Shown: positions 33,497 to 42,497, numbered from the stretch's first letter. The stretch: DNA of 64,000 nt from CAYLNG01 sp964497855 (GCA_964497855.1 CAZCFM010000001.1:70310-134309), one strand, 5' to 3'. Notes: generated by a model from the letters alone, not told the origin. Translations and numbers: made by a program.

Positions 33497-34342
33497 TCAG
33501 AGCCTGGAGCGCTCCACCGTGATCACATCACCCGCGCGTAACTCGACATCCAAGGTCGGGTCGTCTCGGATCGTGCGGAAATTGATTTCAATTCGTTCGT
33601 TGTTCCGGACAATGACCAAGCGACGGGGCTCCGCCCATTCGGTGAAATTGCCGGCGGCCACAATCGCCTGACTGAGCGTAACGCGTCCAACCAGAGGGTA
33701 GCGATTGGGCATGCGGACCTCTCCGCCGATAAAATAGGATGTATTCGGAACCATCACACGCGCATAAATCTCCTTGAAGATATTTTGGCGTTCCGTGTAT
33801 TCGGCTTCTATTTCGCGCTCAAGCTCCGTGGCTGTTAGCCCCTGAGCCTTCACTGCGCCGATAAAACGCAGTTTGACAAAACCGCGATCATCGACCGCCG
33901 ACTCGAGTTGCTCCGTGGGTCCCAATGCCCCGGAGAGGGTAATGTAGACCGTGTCACCCACCAGCAATCGATACACTCCCGAATTGGGAGTGGGGACGGC
34001 TGTGGGAACCCCAACGGGATCCGCAGCGGGATCGGTCGCTTCCGGCGTGGGAGTCGGATCGGGTTCCGCATCGGATTTACGCCCAAACAAACGCCCAAAA
34101 AAGGAGCGTTTTGGGGCTTTCTCCGTGTCCGAAACTTCTTCAGTCTGAGGTTCCGGCGATGGGTCCAGTGTTGGGACAGGAGTCGGTTCGGGCGTTGGAG
34201 TGGGCATGGACTGGGACAGGCCGGGAGTTTCCTCAAAGAGGGAAGAATCCGGTTGCCACGTGTCCAGGCGGGAACGCGTGCAAGCCGGGTTCAGCACCAA
34301 AACAAGAACAGCCATCAGGAGAACTGTACAAAACCGTTTCAT
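33497..34342 (-). CDS. Wza-like polysaccharide export protein
   Basis: 281 residues. The N terminus is a signal segment with Cys21 after LNPA, a poor but possible lipobox. It is followed by a long Pro/Thr-rich, low-complexity linker (about 45-120, e.g. PTPTPEPTPVPTLDPSPEP). The Poly_export domain starts near YRLLVGDTVYITLSG, and an SLBB-like domain follows (VPNTSYFIGGEVRMPNRYPL, then TLSQAIVAAGNFTEWA). It probably forms the periplasmic part of an exopolysaccharide channel. It shares one base with the kinase gene stop (TAATG). Confidence 0.88.
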   Translation of the reverse strand: MKRFCTVLLMAVLVLVLNPACTRSRLDTWQPDSSLFEETPGLSQSMPTPTPEPTPVPTLDPSPEPQTEEVSDTEKAPKRSFFGRLFGRKSDAEPDPTPTPEATDPAADPVGVPTAVPTPNSGVYRLLVGDTVYITLSGALGPTEQLESAVDDRGFVKLRFIGAVKAQGLTATELEREIEAEYTERQNIFKEIYARVMVPNTSYFIGGEVRMPNRYPLVGRVTLSQAIVAAGNFTEWAEPRRLVIVRNNERIEINFRTIRDDPTLDVELRAGDVITVERSRL

Positions 34343-36480
34343 TAGAAGCGCTCCTGAGGCGGGGTCGTTGTCGTTTCTTTTGTCCCGGGGGTGTCTTCCT
34401 GGTTGTTGGAATCCGCGTAGTGCGAGTAATAGGAACTGTAGTAGTAGTAATAGTCGTCGCGGAGAATGTTGATGTTGTTCAGCACGACACCCGCCACGGT
34501 ACCGCCGACGTTTTCCACGAGGCGTTTGGCCCGCGCAGACATCAGACGGGGATATTTGCGGTACTGCACAACCAGCAGGACTCCATCCACTTCGCTGGCG
34601 ATAATGGAGGAATCGCTCACCCCCATGATCGGCGGTGAGTCAAAGAACACATAGTCGTAACGGGCCTTGAGGTTTTTGATCAGGTCGCGCACGCGCTGGC
34701 TGTCAAGAAGCCCCACCGAAGACTTGGGAAGTCGTCCGCTGGGCAGGAAATGCAGATTGTCATGAATCGTGGATTTGATCACATCATCGATGGGCAAGTC
34801 GCGCATGAGCACGTTCGTCAACCCCTGTCGGTTGGAGAGTCCGAGGATGGTGTGCTGCACGGGACGGCGCATGTCCGAGTCTACAATCAAGACCTTGTCC
34901 CCCATCATCGCGCACACATAGGCGAGGTTGAACAAGGTGGTGGATTTGCCTTCTCCCACCCCGCCGGAACAAACAGCATAGGCCCCACCGGTTTTGCCTT
35001 TATTGGCAAATTGGAGGTTGGTGCGCAACACGCGGTAGGACTCGGCGTGCGGACTTTCCGGACCTTCCTGATTGAGGGGTTTCACCTTCTGGGGAATGAC
35101 ACCAATCACGGGGACGTTCAGATAACGCTCCACGTCGTCCACCGTTTTCACCGAGGTGTCGAGATATTCGATAAAGAAGGCGAGACCGATGCCAAACACA
35201 AAGCCCACAAAAACGGAAAGAGCGATGTTGAGGACGTAGTTTGGACTGGAGTGTTTGAGGGGTTTCTGCGCCGGCTCGAAAATCTCCACCGGCGTGCGGG
35301 GCAAGGCGATGTCCACACCTTCCTGGGCAATGCGGGCCTGAAGGGATGCCAGAATCGAGCGTTTAATGCGGACATCGCGCTCTGCACGCTCAAAGGGCAA
35401 CAACTTGCTGCTTTGAGCATCGCGCTCGGCGGTTTCCACCTTAGCCAGTTCGGTTTCCAGCGCTTCCACCTTGCTTTTGGCCACGAGATAATCCGTGCGC
35501 AGACCCGCTTTTATGCCCTCAATCACGGAGGCCAAGCGCGCGCGCGTTTCGAGCAGACCCGCACGTACACGGCGCACATCCGGGTGATTGGCTCCCAAAT
35601 TTTCGAGCAACATGCTCATCTGAATTTCGGCATCCATGACCTGCGAACGAAGCATTTGCAGGCTCTGGTCTGGAACACTCATCAAGAGAGCGTTGACGAG
35701 GCCCTCGCCATCGAGTTTTTCCAGTTCGTCCATTCGGGCCTTGCGGGTGAGCATGTCCACCCGGTAGGACATCAAATCCGCCTGCAACTGGCGGAGGCGT
35801 TCGGTTTCCGCAGTGATGCGCACGCCAAAATTAAAGGTCGCAAGTCCCAGTTGTTCGCGGACTTTTTCAAGGTTGTCCTCCGCCGCCTCCACTTCGCGGT
35901 TCACTTCGACCAACTGTTCCTGGAGCATGGCCAATCCCTTGCGGATCTGCTCGCGGTTCGAGTTCAGTCGGTGCTGGTCATAGGATTTCGCGATCTGGTT
36001 AGCGAGGTAAGCCGCTTCCTCGGGCGTGTCAGCCACCACCGTTATGTCAATATTACTGGTGTTGCGCTGCTGCTGGAAACGCACGCGCTTCTTCAGAAAA
36101 TCAATGGCCTGTTCGCGGCTGAGGTCGGCCTGCCCTTTGGTGAATTTCCGGCCCCAGATGCTGGCCAGATTGGCCTTGTCCACGACATCCCCAAGAATGA
36201 GGGCGGAATTGAGGACCTCCATTTCCGTGAGCAGGAAATAGGGATTGTACTGCTGCATCGGCATGGTGGGATTGAAGACCTGCAGGTTGGTCGAATCCTG
36301 ATGGATTTTCATCCGGGCCGTCGCCTGGTACCGTTTTTCCAGGAGCGAGGTCACAAAGGCACCGGCCAGTGTCACGAGCAGCGTGACGGCAAGAATGATC
36401 TCCTTGCGGGAGCGAACCACCCGCCAATAGTCGAGGAAGTGTAGGTTTTGTTGTTCCTGAGAAATGTGAGTCGGATCCAT
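34342..36480 (-). CDS. Wzc-like polysaccharide co-polymerase with BY-kinase domain
   Basis: 712 residues. An N-terminal Wzz domain is bounded by helices at about 28-48 and 420-445, with a long coiled-coil between about 165 and 385. The cytoplasmic tyrosine-kinase domain has Walker A GGVGEGKSTT (about residue 500), Walker A' LIVDSDMRRP and Walker B FFDSPP. The C terminus carries a tyrosine cluster DDYYYYYSSYYSHY, the expected autophosphorylation tail that controls oligomer state. It is the central regulator of chain length and export in this locus. AAGG precedes the ATG. Confidence 0.93.
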   Translation of the reverse strand: MDPTHISQEQQNLHFLDYWRVVRSRKEIILAVTLLVTLAGAFVTSLLEKRYQATARMKIHQDSTNLQVFNPTMPMQQYNPYFLLTEMEVLNSALILGDVVDKANLASIWGRKFTKGQADLSREQAIDFLKKRVRFQQQRNTSNIDITVVADTPEEAAYLANQIAKSYDQHRLNSNREQIRKGLAMLQEQLVEVNREVEAAEDNLEKVREQLGLATFNFGVRITAETERLRQLQADLMSYRVDMLTRKARMDELEKLDGEGLVNALLMSVPDQSLQMLRSQVMDAEIQMSMLLENLGANHPDVRRVRAGLLETRARLASVIEGIKAGLRTDYLVAKSKVEALETELAKVETAERDAQSSKLLPFERAERDVRIKRSILASLQARIAQEGVDIALPRTPVEIFEPAQKPLKHSSPNYVLNIALSVFVGFVFGIGLAFFIEYLDTSVKTVDDVERYLNVPVIGVIPQKVKPLNQEGPESPHAESYRVLRTNLQFANKGKTGGAYAVCSGGVGEGKSTTLFNLAYVCAMMGDKVLIVDSDMRRPVQHTILGLSNRQGLTNVLMRDLPIDDVIKSTIHDNLHFLPSGRLPKSSVGLLDSQRVRDLIKNLKARYDYVFFDSPPIMGVSDSSIIASEVDGVLLVVQYRKYPRLMSARAKRLVENVGGTVAGVVLNNINILRDDYYYYYSSYYSHYADSNNQEDTPGTKETTTTPPQERF

Positions 36481-36546
36481 AATGCCTTAGAGAAAGTACC
36501 CTGTGAATAAAAACGGCGTACCAGCCGAGACAAGTACGCCGGGAAG

Positions 36547-36570
36547 GGGCAGCGGAAATTTCCGCTGCCC
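36547..36570. repeat. 24-bp perfect palindrome between barrel and Wzc-like genes
   Basis: The 24 bases 36547-36570 read the same on both strands (half-site GGGCAGCGGAAA, centre AAATTT). They lie 20 bp downstream of the barrel gene stop and 67 bp upstream of the kinase start, both on the minus strand. There is no T-run, so a classical terminator is unlikely. It may be an attenuating hairpin, an RNA-processing site or a protein-binding site. Confidence 0.5.
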
Positions 36571-36590
36571 TGAAGCTGATACCGACGCAA

Positions 36591-37784
36591 TCAGAGACTG
36601 TATTTCCAGCCCAGAGAAATGCGATTGCGGTCGAAGTCATCACCGGGGCGGACATCGGAATCCAGCTCGGTGTACTGATAGGAAGCTTCCACCCAGTTGC
36701 GGATATTGATCTGATAGGACAGACGCAGCCCGAACTGGAAGGTGGTTTCATCGCCATCGGTGTGGAGCTCGGGGTCGAAACGAGACGTGGCGTCGTCCAA
36801 GTCAAAGTTACCTACAAAGTAGGCGGCGGAAAGATTCACGGTGACGGCCGGGCTGAGTTTCTGCGCCAGATCGCCACGGATGCTGCTGCGGGTCTGCTGG
36901 GCAAAGGTACTGACCGGGGACTTGTCGTAGGCATAGCCCACGCCAAGTGTGGCGGTGGTATCGCGCACCGGGACGTACACAAGGTTGAGGTCGGCGTAGG
37001 GGCTGTTTGCCTTTTCTTCCACGGCATAATCCGAGCTGCGATTTTCCCAACCGAGACGAAGGTCTGACTGGAGGCGGGGATTCAGAATCCGGGTGTAAAT
37101 ACCGCCGGCTTGGATGGACTCGGTGTCGCGAATGCTGTCATCGTAACTCAGGTCGGTGTAACGAACCTGAAGACCGCCATCGGCATTGGGGGCGAGGCGC
37201 TGAACAACGTCGGTACCAAAGGTGAGCTGATCGTAATCGTTGTCATCGGCTACGGCGCTGTCGTCGTAACGCATGATCGCGTAACGGCCATCCAGGCGAA
37301 GCGTGGTTTTGTCCGGAACGACCTGATTGTCATAACTGACGTTCAGGGAGTTGAAGAGGAAGTCGTTGTTGTTGCGGATAACGACATCGTTTTGGACAAG
37401 TTCCGGCTCCTCGGCCATGCGAAGGGTATCCTTCACATACAGGTTCGAGCGAGGGGTCAGCTTCTGACGGAAGCTGAAGTCGAGCTGGTGCGCGAGGTCG
37501 GTGCTGTCACCGGGACGGTTGTCGAACCAGGTGAACGAAGGCGAATAACGGATGCCAAAGTAGGAAGCCCCCTGTTCGGTATCGAGAAGCAGGTCGATTT
37601 GCTCGATGATCTTGAGGCTTTCTTGCTTGCCAACTGCGGAGTCTTTACCAGTGGTGAAGACGTTGTCATCCTGCTCGATGCGCAGGAAGTTCATGATGTC
37701 GATCGGAGGGCGACCGTCTGCGGCATGGACTCCACTCAGAAGAGCAGAGACAATGAGAGAAGAAAAAATACAATTCCGTTTCAT
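36591..37784 (-). CDS. Outer-membrane beta-barrel protein of the exopolysaccharide locus
   Basis: 397 residues. A signal peptide (to about residue 21) is followed by alternating amphipathic strands with frequent Asp/Tyr/Arg and a terminal 'SLGWKYSL'. Amphipathic strands typical of outer-membrane barrels recur: YFGIRYSPSFTWFDN, LHLRLDGRYAIMRYDD-like and LGLRLSYQINIRNWVEASYQYTE. It resembles the OMP_b-brl_2-type barrels found with polysaccharide exporters and may be the outer-membrane pore or assembly partner that the Wza-like protein lacks. It sits between a small exported protein and the kinase. Confidence 0.8.
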   Translation of the reverse strand: MKRNCIFSSLIVSALLSGVHAADGRPPIDIMNFLRIEQDDNVFTTGKDSAVGKQESLKIIEQIDLLLDTEQGASYFGIRYSPSFTWFDNRPGDSTDLAHQLDFSFRQKLTPRSNLYVKDTLRMAEEPELVQNDVVIRNNNDFLFNSLNVSYDNQVVPDKTTLRLDGRYAIMRYDDSAVADDNDYDQLTFGTDVVQRLAPNADGGLQVRYTDLSYDDSIRDTESIQAGGIYTRILNPRLQSDLRLGWENRSSDYAVEEKANSPYADLNLVYVPVRDTTATLGVGYAYDKSPVSTFAQQTRSSIRGDLAQKLSPAVTVNLSAAYFVGNFDLDDATSRFDPELHTDGDETTFQFGLRLSYQINIRNWVEASYQYTELDSDVRPGDDFDRNRISLGWKYSL

Positions 37785-37837
37785 ACAAAATTCCCTAGGG
37801 GTTAAAGAGGTGACGGGTTGAGGATAGTGAGAGAATC

Positions 37838-38545
37838 TCAGGTGGGGGTGGGTCCGGGACTGGGCAGGGGACTGGGCACGGGAGTCGGCACAGGAACGGG
37901 CGCGGAGGGAGTGGCGTTGTCCGTATCTCCGTCAACTTGGCCACCGGAGCCAGAGCCACGGACAGGGACAATGGTCTGAAGCGCGGTTTCGAAAACCAAC
38001 ACGTTCAAGGGGACGGTAAAGAAACCAGAAGAACCGGAGGGATTCTCGGTGGGGTCCACCGGACGCCGGGTCAGAGGATCCGTTCCACTGTCTCCCGAAC
38101 CTTGGGCATTGGCGATACGTCGGGCATCCAGCAGAGACTGACGGATGGCGGCCAAATCCAAATTGTATTCGCGCACCAGAAAATCATTGTAGGCTGTGGT
38201 CTCGGGGTTGTTGCGCTCTGCGTCGGGAATTTCATCCTGGCGCTTCATAGCCTGCACAAGCATACGGGCCGCGTCCGCATCGAGAAGGGGTTGGTCCAAC
38301 TGCCAGCCTGCAAAGGGGCTGATGCCGTTTTCCAGAAGAAGTTTGGCGGCTTCCTGTGCCGTGGGGGGCCGGGCACCGCCCACGGTCAATCCGAGGCGTT
38401 GCACCAGAATCAAGGCCACATCTGCCTGAGTCATTTCCGCAGGAGCAGCGGGGGCCACAGGGGCTTCCTCCGCACGTAAAGCGGGTACACACATCATGGC
38501 CGAAAGGGCCAGGGACATCATAAGAGTCTTCATCGTTTTCATCAT
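37838..38545 (-). CDS. Exported protein of unknown function with Pro/Thr-rich C-terminal tail
   Basis: 235 residues. A signal peptide ends near residue 25 (MCVPALRAEE). Residues about 38-110 form helical, SLH-like-spaced repeats (MTQADVALILVQRLGLTVGG, then AAKLLLENGISPFAGW). A variable linker follows, and the tail is VPVPTPVPSPLPSPGPTPT. The function is not recognised. It is first in the exopolysaccharide locus, 53 bp before the barrel gene, and follows the promoter at 38612-38639. It may be a locus-specific assembly or anchoring factor. Confidence 0.65.
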   Translation of the reverse strand: MMKTMKTLMMSLALSAMMCVPALRAEEAPVAPAAPAEMTQADVALILVQRLGLTVGGARPPTAQEAAKLLLENGISPFAGWQLDQPLLDADAARMLVQAMKRQDEIPDAERNNPETTAYNDFLVREYNLDLAAIRQSLLDARRIANAQGSGDSGTDPLTRRPVDPTENPSGSSGFFTVPLNVLVFETALQTIVPVRGSGSGGQVDGDTDNATPSAPVPVPTPVPSPLPSPGPTPT

Positions 38546-38611
38546 ACACCTCGGGGTTAGGAATCATCATTGATTCTGCGATCGCTATGAAGGAGAAACA
38601 ACAGTGCCTAC

Positions 38612-38639
38612 ATTAGAAGATGTTTCATCCATCTGTCAA
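38612..38639 (-). promoter_or_regulatory. Sigma-70-like promoter of the exopolysaccharide locus
   Basis: On the minus strand: TTGACA, a 16-bp spacer, then TCTAAT (5 of 6 to consensus). It starts about 65 bp upstream of the first gene of the locus (start 38545). Confidence 0.7.
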
Positions 38640-38704
38640 GCAACGAAAACCATTGAGTTTTGATTTGTTTTCATCCGCCATTGAGCCAAAAGGCAGGAAT
38701 GAAC

Positions 38705-39682
38705 ATGCTGACGCTTGCTCTTTCCGACGCCGAACAGTCCCGTTTCCTGCACCATGTGGAGGAACGCCCCTACGAACGCCCCGTCGTTGCCCACGCACGG
38801 GCCGCCGCAAAGAGAGAGGGCCTGAACCTGGTCCTCTACAGCAGTGGCAAACTGGTGGCGCAAGGAAAAGGCCTTAAAGAATGGGTCGAATTTGTCCTGG
38901 AACCCGAAATCATACACCGCAGCAGCGGGCTGGCGGATGCTGGCGGCCCCTCCCCCACCCCCGTCGGCGATTTCAGCCCGCACATCGGAATCGACGAAAG
39001 CGGCAAAGGTGATTTTTTTGGTCCCATGGTGATCGCGGCGTTTCTCATCACCCCTGCCCTCGCGGAACGCGTGACCCGTCTCGGCGTCCGCGACAGCAAG
39101 CTCATTCCCAACGACAGCAAAGTGGCCGCCATCGCCGCCGCCCTGCGAGAAGCCGCTCCCACGCACTGCAAAGAGATCGTCCTTGCACCCGAAACCTACA
39201 ACAGTCTGGTCGCCCGCATGGGCAGCGTCAACCGCGTTCTCGCCTGGGCGCACGCCTCTGCGCTGGAGGCCCTGCTGGAACGCCATCCGCAGACGCCGCG
39301 GGCCGTGGCCGACCAGTTCGGCGCGGAACACCTGATTCGCAACGCGCTCAAAACACGCGGCAAAGGTATCGAGCTCACCCAAATGCACAAGGCGGAATCC
39401 GACCCCGCTGTCGCCGCCGCCTCCATTCTCGCCCGGGATGGATTTGTCCGGGTGATGAAGTCCCTCAGCGACGACGTCGGCGAAACACTGCCCAAAGGGG
39501 CCACACACGTTCGTCCCAGCGGCGAAGCTCTCGTGCGCCGACTGGGACCGGATATCCTGAAAAAAGTCGCCAAAACCCACTTCCGCACCACGCGTCAGGT
39601 GCTGGAGGCCTGCGGTCACGATCCTGCCCTGCTGGGCACGCCGGAACCGAAGGCCTTCACGGGATCCTGGTCGAAACACTGA
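38705..39682 (+). CDS. rnhC: Ribonuclease HIII
   Basis: This 325-residue enzyme degrades the RNA strand of RNA-DNA hybrids. Its N-terminal TBP-like substrate-binding domain (about 1-90, including PVVAHARAAAKREGLNLVLY) marks HIII rather than HII. The catalytic Asp-Glu pair is in GIDESGKGDFFGP, the third Asp in GVRDSKLI, and the late acidic residue in KAESDPAVAAASILAR. The ATG at 38705 has AGGA at good spacing; ATG 38699 is also possible. It is convergent with the next gene: the two stop codons are adjacent. Confidence 0.93.
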   Translation: MLTLALSDAEQSRFLHHVEERPYERPVVAHARAAAKREGLNLVLYSSGKLVAQGKGLKEWVEFVLEPEIIHRSSGLADAGGPSPTPVGDFSPHIGIDESGKGDFFGPMVIAAFLITPALAERVTRLGVRDSKLIPNDSKVAAIAAALREAAPTHCKEIVLAPETYNSLVARMGSVNRVLAWAHASALEALLERHPQTPRAVADQFGAEHLIRNALKTRGKGIELTQMHKAESDPAVAAASILARDGFVRVMKSLSDDVGETLPKGATHVRPSGEALVRRLGPDILKKVAKTHFRTTRQVLEACGHDPALLGTPEPKAFTGSWSKH

Positions 39683-40231
39683 TCAGGGGGCTGACTTCTC
39701 TTTCTTTTTAGCCTCGGCCTCCGCCTTCAGCGCCGCCAGTTCCGACTCGTAATACCCCAAGGCGTCCTTCAACTGGCGCTCGCGCTCCTGCTCTTTGCGT
39801 TCTTTCGCGGATTCCTTGTCCTTGTCATCCATTTTGCCGTCTTTTTTCTTTTGCTCTTCTTTTTCCTTTTTGGCATCCATCTCGCGGCTTTCCTTGCGGT
39901 TGACTTTCTCCTGCGCCTCCATCTTGCTGTTGAAACTTCCCATGGACGTCACTTTGCGCTGCTGCAGGTTGTTTTTCGGAAAGGTCTCCTTGCGCCCCTC
40001 CTGACGCCACTTGGCCTGAGCACGGGCCATCGCCAACATATAAAACTGGGCCTCCTGACGAATGTCCTCTTGTTTGGCGAGAAGTTCCGCCTGCGACAGC
40101 ACCTCCGTCTTGGATTCGCCCAGGGAATCCTCGACATCCACGATGTAATATCGTTCAACGGCCAAAGCGCTGCCGCCAAGGAACAGGGCCAGACTCATCC
40201 AAATCGGAAAACAACTGCGTGAATTCATCAT
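39683..40231 (-). CDS. Exported coiled-coil, Lys/Glu-rich protein
   Basis: 182 residues. A signal peptide (to about residue 24) is followed by a highly charged region, rich in Lys, Glu and Gln, that is predicted as continuous helix or coiled coil (e.g. KEEQKKKDGKMDDKDKESAK). No family was recognised. It lies 21 bp after argS on the same strand, so it is probably co-transcribed, without an obvious functional link. Confidence 0.6.
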   Translation of the reverse strand: MMNSRSCFPIWMSLALFLGGSALAVERYYIVDVEDSLGESKTEVLSQAELLAKQEDIRQEAQFYMLAMARAQAKWRQEGRKETFPKNNLQQRKVTSMGSFNSKMEAQEKVNRKESREMDAKKEKEEQKKKDGKMDDKDKESAKERKEQERERQLKDALGYYESELAALKAEAEAKKKEKSAP

Positions 40232-40252
40232 CTTTATCCTTTGCGTTTGGGG

Positions 40253-41983
40253 TTAAATACGCTCGGGGGCTGAAATTCCGAGCAGGCTCAGTCCGGTTTT
40301 CATCGTGTCCGCCACCGCGCGGATCAGGCGCATTCGGCTTTGACGAATCCCGTCTTCGGCTTTCAAAAAGGGCACACTCTGGTGGTAGGTGCTGTAGTGC
40401 TGGGCGAGGTCAAACAAGTAATCCGCCAGATAATTGGGGCGGTGATGGCGCAGGGCGGCAAGCACGGCCTCCGGAAATTGCGCCAAACGCAGACCCAGGG
40501 CTTGTTCCTGCGGGTGCTCCAGACGCAAGGCGGCGCCGGCGACATCTTCCCCGGGAAAAAGACCCGCATGTTTGTCCAAAACGCTGCGAATGCGGGCATG
40601 GGCGTATTGCAAATACGGCGCGGAATTCCCATCGAGCGCCATTGCCTTTTCCCAGGTGAAGGTGACGAGGCTTTGCGGGTTTTGGCTCAAGTCCGCATAT
40701 TTCACCGCACCCAATCCAACGGCCCGCGCCACCTCGGCCTGCTGCTCCGGCGGCATCTCCGGACTGCTCGTCTGCAACAGCTCCAAGGCGCGCCGTTCCG
40801 CTTCGTCCAGCAAGACTTCGAGTTTGATGACGTTGCCCTGGCGGGTGCTGAAAGTTCCTTCCGGCAAACGCATCAACCCAAACCAAACATGGTTCAGCTT
40901 CACGGTTTCTCCCAGCTTTTCCACCACTTTGAAAAACTGCTGGAAATGTAACTGCTGGCGCTCATCGGTCACGTAAATGATCGCCTCCGGCGAAAACTCG
41001 CGCACCCGGCTCAACACGGTCGCAATGTCCGTTGTGGCATAGTTGAAACCGCCATCGCGCTTCTGCACGATGCAAACGCCCAGATTGTCGGCGTCGAGAT
41101 CGACAACCTTCGCCCCGTCGCTCTCCACCAGCAGTCCCGCCTCCTGCAAACGTTCCAAGACGAGCGGGAGGTCCTCGTTGTAATAACTTTCGCCACGGGA
41201 ATGGTCAAAGTGCACATCCAGTCGGTCGTAAATCTTCTGAAACTCCGCGAGACTCAAGCGGATAAACTGCCGCCACAATTCCAGATTTTCCGGATCGCCC
41301 TGCTGCAGCTTCACCAGCTCGCGACGCGCAGCCTCCATCCACCCTTCGTCCTCCTTCGACCGGTTGTAGCTCTCCACATAGACCCGCTCCAGTTCCTGCA
41401 CCGGAGATTCGGCCAGAGCCTGAAGGTTCACAAAATGGCGATACCCCATGATGATGAGGCCAAACTGCGTGCCCCAGTCGCCCAAATGATTGTCGGCAAT
41501 CACCCGATACCCACAAAACCGGTACAGGCGGTCCAGGGCATTCCCGATCACGGTTGAGCGAATATGGCCAATGTGCATCGGCTTCGCCACGTTGGGACTG
41601 GAATAATCCATGACGACTGTTTTCCCTTCACCCACCTGCGGGACCGCGCGGGAGATGGCCGTCTCCGACAGCAAAACGCGCCCGGCGATCCATTCGGGCC
41701 GCAGGCGGAAATTGATGAACCCCGGACCCGCGACCTCCACCGCCGCCACTGCGGGATGTTCCCGCAAACGCGCCGCCACCGGCTCGGCCAGTGCCCGGGG
41801 CGCCTGACGGATTTTTTTCGCCAAGCCCATCATATCATTGCATTGGTAATCCCCATGGCGTATATCGGACGAGCGCACAACCTGTGCCGCAAAATCGTCA
41901 GGAATCAACCCAGCATGAAGTCCCCGCACAGCCTCTTGTACCGCTTCAGCCAAGATTTGATCTACAGTTTTGTCGTTTCTCAT
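40253..41983 (-). CDS. argS: Arginyl-tRNA synthetase
   Basis: 576 residues, class I aminoacyl-tRNA synthetase. The HIGH motif is in SSPNVAKPMHIGHIRST and the insertion FCGYRVIADNHLGDWGTQFG is characteristic. The KMSKS-equivalent region reads FSTRQGNVIKL. The C-terminal anticodon-binding domain ends LLGISAPERI. N-terminal residues 1-110 form the Arg_tRNA_synt_N domain. The bounds give the usual family length. The 5' region is shared with the DUF2934 gene, 104 bp apart and divergent. Confidence 0.96.
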   Translation of the reverse strand: MRNDKTVDQILAEAVQEAVRGLHAGLIPDDFAAQVVRSSDIRHGDYQCNDMMGLAKKIRQAPRALAEPVAARLREHPAVAAVEVAGPGFINFRLRPEWIAGRVLLSETAISRAVPQVGEGKTVVMDYSSPNVAKPMHIGHIRSTVIGNALDRLYRFCGYRVIADNHLGDWGTQFGLIIMGYRHFVNLQALAESPVQELERVYVESYNRSKEDEGWMEAARRELVKLQQGDPENLELWRQFIRLSLAEFQKIYDRLDVHFDHSRGESYYNEDLPLVLERLQEAGLLVESDGAKVVDLDADNLGVCIVQKRDGGFNYATTDIATVLSRVREFSPEAIIYVTDERQQLHFQQFFKVVEKLGETVKLNHVWFGLMRLPEGTFSTRQGNVIKLEVLLDEAERRALELLQTSSPEMPPEQQAEVARAVGLGAVKYADLSQNPQSLVTFTWEKAMALDGNSAPYLQYAHARIRSVLDKHAGLFPGEDVAGAALRLEHPQEQALGLRLAQFPEAVLAALRHHRPNYLADYLFDLAQHYSTYHQSVPFLKAEDGIRQSRMRLIRAVADTMKTGLSLLGISAPERI

Positions 41984-42087
41984 AAAATCCTATTCATTTT
42001 CGTCTTGATTAAACCATACAGTTCCGCAATGGGGAAGTCGTCATAATCCGCCGCAAGGCGAAAAGCAAACAAAACAAAGGAAAACAG

Positions 42088-42474
42088 ATGCCCGCCAAAA
42101 AGAAAATCGCAGCCGCCGCTGCCCCGAAAGAAGTGCCCGTCAAAGCCGTGGCCAAAAAAAGCCCGGTGAAGAAAACCCCGGAAGTCGCAAAAGTCGAACC
42201 CGTCGTCAAAGCTCCGGCCAAAGCCGTGGTCAAAGCCCCTGCAAAAGCTCCGGCCAAAGCGGTTGCGGCTCCCCTGGCGAAAGCGCCTGCGGCCGCCGCA
42301 GTTGCCGCCGCCCCGAAAGTCGACCAGAAACCCAAAGCCGTTCTGTCGCCCGAAGAACGTTACCAGCGTGTGCAGACCGAAGCCTATTTCCTCGCGGAAA
42401 AGAATGGTTTCAAGGGAGATTCCCATGCCTATTGGGTTGCCGCCGAAGCGAAGGTTGCCTCCGAACTGGCCTGA
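42088..42474 (+). CDS. DUF2934 protein with histone-H1-like Lys/Ala/Pro tail
   Basis: 128 residues. Residues 1-85 are built from Lys, Ala, Pro and Val with repeated AKAPAKA/APKV-like units, resembling the C-terminal tail of histone H1 or bacterial Hc1/AlgP proteins. The C-terminal 45 residues (SPEERYQRVQTEAYFLAEKNGFKGDSHAYWVAAE) match the small DUF2934 family. The pI must be very high. It may bind DNA or RNA; DUF2934 itself has no known function. AAAGGA lies just upstream of the start, and a terminator follows. Confidence 0.8.
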   Translation: MPAKKKIAAAAAPKEVPVKAVAKKSPVKKTPEVAKVEPVVKAPAKAVVKAPAKAPAKAVAAPLAKAPAAAAVAAAPKVDQKPKAVLSPEERYQRVQTEAYFLAEKNGFKGDSHAYWVAAEAKVASELA

Positions 42475-42497
42475 TCCACAAACCTCATCCCACCCAT

